A stretch of 34,737 bases of DNA from assembly GCA_001443385.1 (NCBI GenBank), contig LDXP01000009.1:1-34737 (forward strand), written 5' to 3'. Positions 16,354-23,261 of the stretch are shown piece by piece; within the stretch, counting starts at the first letter, position 1, and the number at the start of each line of letters is the position of its first letter. The translations under genes were made by a program, and so were the position numbers. The DNA comes from Candidatus Rokubacteria bacterium CSP1-6. Lineage in GTDB: Bacteria; Methylomirabilota; Methylomirabilia; Rokubacteriales; CSP1-6. The notes beneath the pieces were generated by a model. That model had not been told where the DNA came from. It was given only the letters and a program-made list of their open reading frames with translations, and made no database searches.

Positions 16354-17021
16354 GGCGCCCTCCCCACGGCCACAATCCTGTCCACGTAAATGCCGGGCGT
16401 GATGACGGCTTCGGGATTCAGCTCGCCGACCTCGACCAGCTCCTCGACCTCCGCGATCGTGACATCCGCCGCGGTCGCCATTTCCGGACCGAAGTTTCTG
16501 GCCGTCCCCCGGTAGATCAGGTTCCCATAGGGGTCGCCGCGGTACGCGTGGATGAGCGCAAAGTCCGCCCGAAGGGGGAACTCCAGGACGTATTCCTCTC
16601 CCGCAATGACGCGCCGCTCTTTGCCTTCCGCCAACGGTGTCCCGACCCCCGTCCTGGTGTAAAACCCTCCGACTCCCGCGCCGCCCGCTCGGATTCGTTC
16701 GGCGAATGTCCCCTGCGGCACGAGCTCCAGCTCTACCTGACCGGCCAGGTACTGTTCCTCGAACGGGGTCCGTTCCCGCTGGGCAGGGAACGTGGCCACC
16801 ATCTTCCTGATCTGCCGATTCCTGACCAGGATGTCCACGCCCCTGCCGCCGAGGCCGCAGTTGTTGCTGATTCCCGTCAGATTCTTGACTCCCCGCCGGG
16901 CCAGCGCCTCGATGAGGCGGTCCGGTATCCCGCAAAACCCGAATCCGCCGAACATGATCGTGGCGCCGTCACCGATATCCCCCACGGCGGCGGTGGCCGA
17001 GGGATAGCACTTGTTGACCAT
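16350..17021 (-). CDS. 3-oxoacid CoA-transferase subunit A
   Basis: This is the alpha subunit (223 aa) of the CoA-transferase, ScoA/AtoD type. Matching segments are GATIMFGGFGFCGIPDRLI near the N-terminus, the CoA-binding glycines of SNNCGLGGRGVDIL, QIRKMVATF, ELELVPQGTFAERIRAGGAG, and GGFYTRTGVGTPLAEGKE. Length and order (A before B) are normal. ATG at 17021 lies 4 bases after the ABC solute-binding gene stop, with GGAAG upstream, so CoA-transferase and importer are on one transcript. This suggests that the imported acid, or an acid made from it, is a CoA acceptor or donor. Confidence 0.94.
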   Translation of the reverse strand: MVNKCYPSATAAVGDIGDGATIMFGGFGFCGIPDRLIEALARRGVKNLTGISNNCGLGGRGVDILVRNRQIRKMVATFPAQRERTPFEEQYLAGQVELELVPQGTFAERIRAGGAGVGGFYTRTGVGTPLAEGKERRVIAGEEYVLEFPLRADFALIHAYRGDPYGNLIYRGTARNFGPEMATAADVTIAEVEELVEVGELNPEAVITPGIYVDRIVAVGRAP

Positions 17022-17025
17022 TTCG

Positions 17026-18030
17026 CTACTTCCAGCCGACCTCCTTCATGGCCTCGCGGAGAAACGATTCGTCGATGTGCTTGTCCATCCACGCCTCGAT
17101 GGCACGGTCGTCCGGAATGAGCGCCTTGGGGATCTTGCCCGCGTCGCGCGCGGCCGTGATGATGGTCTTGGTGCTCTCGCGGTCCGTCACCGGGTTCTCC
17201 CCCGAGATCATATCCCGATCCAGCGTGATGTTGCGAACCACGTCGAGGTCCAATTTCTCGCGCTCGGCCAGCCAGCCGACGAACTTGTCGGGTTGCTTCT
17301 GGAAATACTGGATGCCGCGGAGGTGGGCTTTCACGAACTTCTTCACGACCTCCGGGTGCTTCTGCACGAAGGCCCGCGGGAAGATGATCCCCAAGCTCTC
17401 GGCCCCGGGGATGACCGCCTTCGCGAGGTACACGGCCCCGAGCTTCTTCCGGGCGAGTTCCGCGGGAGGCTGCCAGGCGATGAGCCCGTCAAGCTCGCGC
17501 TTTTCCAGATAGATGATCAAGTCGCTGATCCGTCCGTAGACGTGCTGTGTCTTGATTCCGTGGCGCTTTTCGAAAACGCTTAGAAGGGTGTCGTGGATGG
17601 TGCCGATCCCGGGGGTGCCCACCCGTTTGCCGTCGAGTTCTTTGATGCTCTTGATCTCCGGGCGGACCACCAGCGGCGAGTTGTTCTTGGCGGTGGACGC
17701 AACCCAGACGAGATCGACGCCGCCGGCCACAGCCTGGAAGAATGGGGCGATGGCGGTGGAGATCGCCACATCCACGTCTCCGGCCGCCATCTTCTGGAGT
17801 GTCACGGGACCGTTGATGTTGTAGAACCAGGTGGTGTCCAGGCCTTCCTGCTCGTAGTACCCCTCCTTGAGCGCCGCGTAGGGGCCGATCGTGTCCACCG
17901 CGTCTTGAGTGATGGCCCCAACTCGGATCTTGAACTGTTGCTGCGCCGCCGTGTCCGGAAGCGCTGCGAAAAGGACCAGCACCGACACGACCACTGCCAC
18001 CCACCACCGTCCTCCACACACTGCTCTCAT
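17026..18030 (-). CDS. NitT/TauT-family ABC transporter substrate-binding protein
   Basis: This is the periplasmic receptor of the second ABC importer, 334 aa. The signal peptide covers residues 1-29 and ends DTAAQQ. The mature region has IGPYAALKEGYYEQEGLD, MAAGDVDVAISTAIAPF, the crossover VGTPGIGTIHDTLL and IAWQPPAELA, as in SsuA/NMT1-type proteins of the aliphatic sulfonate/nitrate group. The match to TauA is weaker than for the protein at 1568. ATG at 18030 follows GAGGAGGG. It is the last of the permease-ATPase-receptor trio and lies directly before the CoA-transferase genes. A small carboxylate ligand would fit that context, but this is inference. Confidence 0.92.
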   Translation of the reverse strand: MRAVCGGRWWVAVVVSVLVLFAALPDTAAQQQFKIRVGAITQDAVDTIGPYAALKEGYYEQEGLDTTWFYNINGPVTLQKMAAGDVDVAISTAIAPFFQAVAGGVDLVWVASTAKNNSPLVVRPEIKSIKELDGKRVGTPGIGTIHDTLLSVFEKRHGIKTQHVYGRISDLIIYLEKRELDGLIAWQPPAELARKKLGAVYLAKAVIPGAESLGIIFPRAFVQKHPEVVKKFVKAHLRGIQYFQKQPDKFVGWLAEREKLDLDVVRNITLDRDMISGENPVTDRESTKTIITAARDAGKIPKALIPDDRAIEAWMDKHIDESFLREAMKEVGWK

Positions 18031-18073
18031 GGGAAACCCTCCTCTTGTTCTGTTCTGTTTCGCCGTCCCGGCC

Positions 18074-18811
18074 TCACACCAGTAGCCCCCTCAGCTCCTG
18101 CCGGAGGGCCACGAACTCCCGCGAAACGGGATCGCGGGGCATTGGCAGCTCGACCTTGCAGTCCAGCAGGACTGTCGCGGGCCGGCTGCTCAACACCACG
18201 ATCCGCGTCCCGATGAGAATCGCCTCCTCAAGGTTGTGGGTCACGAAGATGACCGTTTTCTTCCTGCGCTGCCAGAGGTCTTGCAGGTCCCGCTGGAGGC
18301 TCTCCCGCGTCTGGGCGTCCAGCGCGACGAACGGCTCGTCCATCAGAAGGATGATCGGATCAACGATGTAGGCTCGCGCGATGGCCACGCGGTGCTTCAT
18401 CCCACCGGAGACCTGATGGGGGTAGTACCGCTCGAATCCCTTGAGCCCGAGGAGCCCCAAGAGCTCCCCCGCCTGGCGCTCCCGCTCCGCCTTCGGGACA
18501 CCCCGGATCTCCAGGCCCAGGGTCACGTTGCTCACGAGGTCCCGCCAGGGCATCAGCGCCGGCTCCTGAAAGACGAATCCTAGCCGGTGCCGACGACGAA
18601 GATCGGGCGGCCGGCCGCCAATCAGCACCTCGCCCATGCTGGTAGGCTCCAGGCCGGCCGTGATGCGGAGCAGGGTGGACTTCCCGCAGCCGGACGGTCC
18701 GAGGAGAACGATGAACTCCCCCTCGCGGATCGTCATTGTGAAGTCCTTGATCACGGGCAGGGGTCCCGCTCCCGCGTCAAAGGACTTGTGGACGTTTCGG
18801 TACTCCAGCAT
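18074..18811 (-). CDS. NitT/TauT-family ABC transporter ATP-binding protein
   Basis: This is the ATPase of the second ABC importer, 245 aa. Walker A GPSGCGKS is at residues 38-45, the Q-loop glutamine at 82, Walker B ILLMDEP at 154-160 and the H-loop histidine at 192. The signature reads VSGGMKHR (134-141) instead of the usual LSGGMQQR; the SGG core is kept. ATG at 18811 lies 8 bases after the permease stop. The 43-base gap to the receptor gene holds only that gene's ribosome site. All catalytic residues are present. Confidence 0.94.
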   Translation of the reverse strand: MLEYRNVHKSFDAGAGPLPVIKDFTMTIREGEFIVLLGPSGCGKSTLLRITAGLEPTSMGEVLIGGRPPDLRRRHRLGFVFQEPALMPWRDLVSNVTLGLEIRGVPKAERERQAGELLGLLGLKGFERYYPHQVSGGMKHRVAIARAYIVDPIILLMDEPFVALDAQTRESLQRDLQDLWQRRKKTVIFVTHNLEEAILIGTRIVVLSSRPATVLLDCKVELPMPRDPVSREFVALRQELRGLLV

Positions 18812-18819
18812 CGGCCTGC

Positions 18820-19680
18820 CTAGACCTTTACCTCCTGCCGGTAGCGGAACAACGTCCGCTCCACGGCCATGAACGCCTCGTTGAGGAGAAGGCCGAGGAT
18901 GCCGATAGAGATCATGCCAACGATGACGATGTCCATCCGGAGCAGCGTGGCGTAGTTATTGATCAGCTGGCCGAGGCCAACGAGCTCGGCAGCCACCATC
19001 TCGGCCGCCACGATGCACATCCAGGCCGGGCTCATCACGGCCCGCATCGCCCCGACGATCTGCGGCAGCGCGTTGGGGATGATGATCCGCAAGGCGATGA
19101 AGCTCCGTGACGCCCCCAGGACGCGGGCCACGTCGACGAACGTCGGGCTGGCCGTGCTGACCCCGTTCATGGTGAGGATGAAGAGGGGAAAGAAGACGCC
19201 GACCCAGATGAGAAATACGTAGCGTCCCAGGCCGCTGAAGAAGAGGATGGCCATCGGGATCCAGGCGAGGGGCGGAATGAAGCGGAGCGGCTCGCTCACG
19301 ACCCTCGTCCCGAAGTAGACAGGCCGCCAGAGGCCCAGAATGATCCCCAGCGGAATCGCCGTGAGGCACGCCGCCCCGAACCCCAGGAGGACCCGATACA
19401 GGCTGACGTAGGCGTGATAGGGGAGGGTGTATCCCTGGATATCACCCTCGACGAGGAGGACGACGAACGTGCGGGAGACGACCAGCGGCCCCGGGAAAAA
19501 GACCGAATGGAGCAGCCGGCTTGAGCCTTCCCACAGCAGGACGAAAAGGAGAAGCGACAGGGAGTTGAACCCGATGACTCGCCGACGGTCGCGCGAGAGC
19601 TTCTGCACCCGCTCGCGCGAGACTGCCGCCGTCATCTCGCCAATCTCAACGACTGGTTCGGCTTCTCGCATCTTCGCCAT
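18820..19680 (-). CDS. NitT/TauT-family ABC transporter permease
   Basis: This is the membrane subunit of the second ABC importer, 286 aa. A hydrophilic leader of about 35 residues precedes six predicted helices starting at FNSLSLLLFVLLWEG. The EAA coupling loop is seen in FVDVARVLGASRSFIALRII followed by NALPQIVGAMRAVMSPAW. ATG at 19680 has an excellent AAGGAGGG site. It starts 11 bases after the LarA-like gene, so the importer is probably co-transcribed with the DUF2088, SDR and BCCP genes upstream. Confidence 0.93.
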   Translation of the reverse strand: MAKMREAEPVVEIGEMTAAVSRERVQKLSRDRRRVIGFNSLSLLLFVLLWEGSSRLLHSVFFPGPLVVSRTFVVLLVEGDIQGYTLPYHAYVSLYRVLLGFGAACLTAIPLGIILGLWRPVYFGTRVVSEPLRFIPPLAWIPMAILFFSGLGRYVFLIWVGVFFPLFILTMNGVSTASPTFVDVARVLGASRSFIALRIIIPNALPQIVGAMRAVMSPAWMCIVAAEMVAAELVGLGQLINNYATLLRMDIVIVGMISIGILGLLLNEAFMAVERTLFRYRQEVKV

Positions 19681-19691
19681 CTCTTCCCTCC

Positions 19692-21110
19692 TTACGGTGT
19701 CACCCGAAACTTCACGCGAGGGCGCGTCCAGTAGGTCGGCGCCACGATGACCCGTCCGTGAGGACCGACGACCTCACGCGCCACTGCCCACGCCGTCTCG
19801 AAGTCCGAGGTCACCTCGATGCCCAGGCAGCGCGTGAGCGGCGACTCCTGAGCCCCGGCAAAGATGATGCGCCCCGCCCGGGTGAGGGCGTACTCGTTCT
19901 CGTAGAAGAGCCAGAAGGGATGCGCGGGATGAAAGCCTCGTCCATGCTGGTAGCTGGCCAGGTATCCCCGGTGGGTCAAGTATCCGGCCTCGTATGTCAC
20001 GAGGTCCTTGATCGAACCCGCCTCCGCGTAGAGGCGGATCACCTCTTCGAACGAGGGATGGCGCTCGCGATCGACGACCCCCCGGCTTTCGGTGACCCCG
20101 ATGAGCACTCCGCCGTCTCGGAGAACGGGAGCCCCCTTCCACATCCTGGCGGCGAACCCAAGCCCGGTCAGGGCAATCAACGGGTTATCGGTCTCCCCGT
20201 ACAGGAGGCGCTGCGGCAGGCCGACCACCAGGACGTCCGCCTGAGGAGCGGGAACGTCGAAGGCCCGGTCGGCCGCCTCCCACCCGGGGTCCCGGATCCC
20301 GCTGAAATGCCCGGCGAAGACATCGAGCACGCGCGACCCGTCGGTCAAAGATTCGATGTAGAAGATCGGTCGATTCGAAGCCTTCTGCATCTGCCAGGCC
20401 ACCGCCTCCTTGTGGCGCTGGTACAGCATGTCGCGCTGGTCGCCGTGGCAGGACTCGGGAGCCCCAATGACGCCTCGGGCGTGATGATGCGCGATGCTTT
20501 CGGCGCTTGCCAGGCCGACCACCGCGCCCATCCCCCCGCACCCGCCCCACACGTTGGGAGCCACGTTACCCACGTAAACCAGAAGGTCGCTCTCGACCAC
20601 GGCCCTGTGGTGCGCGACGGGTCCACCATACGCCGAGAGCCCCAGGGAAACCAGCGAGGCTTCATCGGTGCAGTCGTGATTGAGGATCCGCGCCGGCCCC
20701 ACGGCATCGGCCGTGGCAGGGCCCAGGTACTCGCGAAACTCCTCGAATGTGAAGCGCCCGTGCATTCCATTGGCGCTGATCAGAGTGAGAGTGGCCGGGC
20801 CCACTCCTCGTCGGGCCAGCTCCTCCAGGAGCACCGGGAAGACCGTTCGGGGGGTGACGGGCGGACGGAGCGGGTCGTCAAAGGCAATGGTGATTCGCAT
20901 TCCCGGTTTGACGAGCTGAGCCAGCGGAGGCATCCCGAGGGGGTCCGCGAGCGCCTGCCTCACCGCGGCCTCCGAGTCACGCGACACGGAAACGCTCTTG
21001 AACTCGGCCACGCAGGCCTCTTCCGGAACATCGATGCGGATCTTCCGCGTCCCGGAATCGACCTCCACGCCCTTTCTTCGCATCCCCCCGGCTCCGCGGG
21101 CCCCCGTCAT
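19692..21110 (-). CDS. LarA-like DUF2088 protein (lactate racemase domain), atypical active site
   Basis: This 472 aa protein has the LarA N-terminal DUF2088 fold. Genuine LarA racemises lactate with a nickel-pincer cofactor. The segment AFDDPLRPPVTPR (residues 76-88) corresponds to the DHTRP substrate motif, and SANGMHGRFT keeps a histidine at 117. The stretch usually reading GG-x-K-xxx-PG is GGCGGMGAVVG (189-199), so the cofactor-bonding lysine and the upstream histidine are missing; a triple histidine follows at 208-210. Racemase activity is therefore doubtful. ATG at 21110 overlaps the SDR stop by ATGA; ATG 21083, with GGAG upstream, is the alternative. The frame is open further upstream within the SDR gene. 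No larB, larC or larE is present in the window. Confidence 0.8.
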   Translation of the reverse strand: MTGARGAGGMRRKGVEVDSGTRKIRIDVPEEACVAEFKSVSVSRDSEAAVRQALADPLGMPPLAQLVKPGMRITIAFDDPLRPPVTPRTVFPVLLEELARRGVGPATLTLISANGMHGRFTFEEFREYLGPATADAVGPARILNHDCTDEASLVSLGLSAYGGPVAHHRAVVESDLLVYVGNVAPNVWGGCGGMGAVVGLASAESIAHHHARGVIGAPESCHGDQRDMLYQRHKEAVAWQMQKASNRPIFYIESLTDGSRVLDVFAGHFSGIRDPGWEAADRAFDVPAPQADVLVVGLPQRLLYGETDNPLIALTGLGFAARMWKGAPVLRDGGVLIGVTESRGVVDRERHPSFEEVIRLYAEAGSIKDLVTYEAGYLTHRGYLASYQHGRGFHPAHPFWLFYENEYALTRAGRIIFAGAQESPLTRCLGIEVTSDFETAWAVAREVVGPHGRVIVAPTYWTRPRVKFRVTP

Positions 21111-21928
21111 CGGGCCAGCCACCCGCCGTCGATATGGAGAATATGACCGGTGACCATGGCGGCAGCGGGCGAAGCCAGATACAGAACTCCCGCCACCAGA
21201 TCGTCCGGGACCCCGATGCGCCCGAGGGGCGTAAGCTCGCGGATCTTCTCGTGGTAGTCCGAGTTCTCCAGACGCTCTCGCGTCAGCGCCGTCCGCGTAT
21301 ACCCGGGAGCGACGGCGTTGACGCGGATTCCGTACCGCGCCCACTCGACGGCGAGCGCCCGCGTCAGATTGACGACGCCGCCCTTGCTGGCGGCGTACGC
21401 CACGGTTCCCAGGAGCGGGTTGCCGACCTCGCCGTAAATGGACGCGACGTTGACGATCGCCCCACCTCCGTGGCGGATCATGCTGCGCCCGACCGCCTGG
21501 GAGCAGAGAAACACCCCGGTAAGGTTGACCTCGAGGACCGACCGCCAGTCCTCGAACCCCAGCTCCTCTGCCGGAGCCGGACGGTTGATCCCGGCGTTGT
21601 TGACCAGGAGATCCACACGGCGAAACGTGTCGAGCGCGACCTCCGTCATGGCCGATACGGCACGCGGGGCGGCCACATCGGTTTCCACCGCAATCGCCCG
21701 GCACCCATCCGCCTCGAGCAGCCGCACCGTCTCCTCGGCGGAGGGCAAATTCGTGTCGGCCGCCACCACGGATGCGCCGCAGCGCCCGAGAGCGAGGCAG
21801 ACGCTCCGTCCGATCCCGGCTCCCCCACCGGTCACGATGGCGACGGAGCCGGAAAGATTGAAAAGATCCGCCAGGTATGCCGCGCCTGGACGATCAGACT
21901 TCGTCACGAGAGCTCGCCCGACGAGCAT
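21107..21928 (-). CDS. Short-chain dehydrogenase/reductase (SDR)
   Basis: This is a classical SDR, 273 aa, an NAD(P)-dependent alcohol/ketone oxidoreductase. The cofactor motif TGGGAGIG follows VAIV, the NNAGIN motif is mid-domain, the catalytic Ser is in VNVASIYGE, and YAASK supplies Tyr and Lys. The C-terminus TGHILHIDGGW is typical of the FabG-like group. An Asp after the second strand (AADTN) favours NAD over NADP. ATG at 21928 was chosen because it lies just after the carrier-protein stop; a TTG at 21946 would overlap that stop. A leader of about 25 residues precedes the fold. The stop overlaps the LarA-like start. The substrate is unknown. Confidence 0.9.
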   Translation of the reverse strand: MLVGRALVTKSDRPGAAYLADLFNLSGSVAIVTGGGAGIGRSVCLALGRCGASVVAADTNLPSAEETVRLLEADGCRAIAVETDVAAPRAVSAMTEVALDTFRRVDLLVNNAGINRPAPAEELGFEDWRSVLEVNLTGVFLCSQAVGRSMIRHGGGAIVNVASIYGEVGNPLLGTVAYAASKGGVVNLTRALAVEWARYGIRVNAVAPGYTRTALTRERLENSDYHEKIRELTPLGRIGVPDDLVAGVLYLASPAAAMVTGHILHIDGGWLAR

Positions 21929-21938
21929 GCAGGGTCCA

Positions 21939-22475
21939 TCAGCCAAGGGGCTCGATGACCGTCAGCGTCTGGCCGAACTCGACCATCGTCCCGTTCTCGA
22001 CGCAGATCTCCACGACGCGCCCCCGGCAGCCCGCTTTGATCGAGTTCATGAGTTTCATGATCTCGATGATCCCAACCGTATCGTCCTCGGTGACGAGGCT
22101 CCCGAGCTCGACGAAGGGCGGAGCTCCGGGAGCGGGGGCCCGGTAGAAGGTGCCCACCATCGGCGCCTTCACCTCGTGCCCTCCCTGCCGGACCGGCCGC
22201 GAACGAGCCTCCGCGCGCGCGCCGGCCACCGCCCTCGCCCCCGCGACCGCCGCCGAGTCCGCGCCCCCCTCGGGCCATACCGCCCCCGGTTGAGCTGACC
22301 GTTCTGCTAGGCCGGCGTCCTCCGCCGCCGCGGTGAGCGATCCCTCCACGGATGTCGTCGCGCCCTTCTTCCTCACGACCAGTTTGAAGTCCCCGATCTC
22401 CAGGTGCAGCTCCTCGACCGAGGAACTGTCAATGATCTTCAGGATCTCCTGCACGTCGTCGTAGCTCAGGTCCAT
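21939..22475 (-). CDS. accB: Biotin carboxyl carrier protein
   Basis: This is a 178 aa AccB-type carrier that shuttles carboxylated biotin between a biotin carboxylase and a carboxyltransferase. The N-terminal region (1-38, VQEILKIIDSSSVEELHLEI) matches AccB. A low-complexity Ala/Arg/Gly linker spans about 50-98. The biotinyl domain runs from VKAPMVGTFYRAP to the end, and the biotin-accepting Lys141 is in EIMKLMNSI (family EAMKLMN, with Ile for Ala). ATG at 22475 follows GGGGAG. It sits between two SDR genes, about 6 kb upstream of the carboxyltransferase and biotin carboxylase genes and on the same strand. As the only carrier in the window, it is the likely partner of those subunits. Confidence 0.93.
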   Translation of the reverse strand: MDLSYDDVQEILKIIDSSSVEELHLEIGDFKLVVRKKGATTSVEGSLTAAAEDAGLAERSAQPGAVWPEGGADSAAVAGARAVAGARAEARSRPVRQGGHEVKAPMVGTFYRAPAPGAPPFVELGSLVTEDDTVGIIEIMKLMNSIKAGCRGRVVEICVENGTMVEFGQTLTVIEPLG

Positions 22476-22484
22476 GTCTCTCCC

Positions 22485-23261
22485 CTAGCCAAGCGTGCGG
22501 CCGCCGTCGACATAGATCGTTTGGCCCACGACGAAATCCGAAGCGGCAGAGGCCAGGAACACCGCCGCGCCCACCACATCCCGCGGCTCGCCGAGCCTCC
22601 CCATCGGGATCTTGCCCAGCACCTGCTCTCGCCAGCCTGCCCGCTCCAGGTAGGGGCGCGTCATCGAGGTCTCCGTGAAGGCCGGGCCGATCGCGTTCAC
22701 GTTGACGCCCCCGCGGCACCACTCGACGCCCAGGACCTTCGTCAGGAGCGCCACCCCGCCCTTGCTCGCGGCGTAGGCGGCATAGCCGGGGTTCCCCACC
22801 TGGCTCGAGACGGAGGCCAGGTTGATGATTTTCCCCCGGCCCTGCCGGAGCATGACCGCACCGACTGCCTGGCTGACCAGGAACACCCCGGTGAGGTTGA
22901 CCTCCAGGGTCTTCGACCACGTCTCGGGGGTGAGCTCCAGGGCCGGTGCCACCACGAAGACTCCGGCCGCGTTGACGAGGATGTCGATCCGCCCCTCCTC
23001 GGTGGCCACGACGTGGGCGAGGGCGTGCGCCGACGACGGATCGGTCACGTCCACCTCCAGCGCCCGCGCCTTTCCCCCCGCGCCCTGGATCTCCCGCGCC
23101 GCGGCCTCGGCCAGGCCCGGCGCGAGATCGGCGATCACCAGCCGGGCTCCGAACCCGGCGAGCCCCCGGGCGATCTCACGCCCCAGCCCGCCGCCGCCAC
23201 CCGTCACGATGGCGACCTGGTCGGTGAGGTCGAACAGCGCGCGGTCGTCGCGGGAATTCAC
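22485..23261 (-). CDS. Short-chain dehydrogenase/reductase (SDR)
   Basis: This is a classical SDR of 258 aa, similar in layout to the one at 21107 but clearly different in sequence. TGGGGGLG is the cofactor loop and IADLA after strand 2 suggests NAD. VNAAG replaces the usual NNAG, so the structural asparagine has moved one place. The catalytic Ser is in INLASVSSQVG, and YAASK holds Tyr and Lys. The ending is VGQTIYVDGGRTLG. The start is GTG at 23261, overlapping the TRAP permease stop as GTGA. It ends 9 bases before the carrier-protein gene. It is probably a dehydrogenase for a hydroxy acid or alcohol taken up by the TRAP system; this is inference. Confidence 0.9.
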   Translation of the reverse strand: MNSRDDRALFDLTDQVAIVTGGGGGLGREIARGLAGFGARLVIADLAPGLAEAAAREIQGAGGKARALEVDVTDPSSAHALAHVVATEEGRIDILVNAAGVFVVAPALELTPETWSKTLEVNLTGVFLVSQAVGAVMLRQGRGKIINLASVSSQVGNPGYAAYAASKGGVALLTKVLGVEWCRGGVNVNAIGPAFTETSMTRPYLERAGWREQVLGKIPMGRLGEPRDVVGAAVFLASAASDFVVGQTIYVDGGRTLG

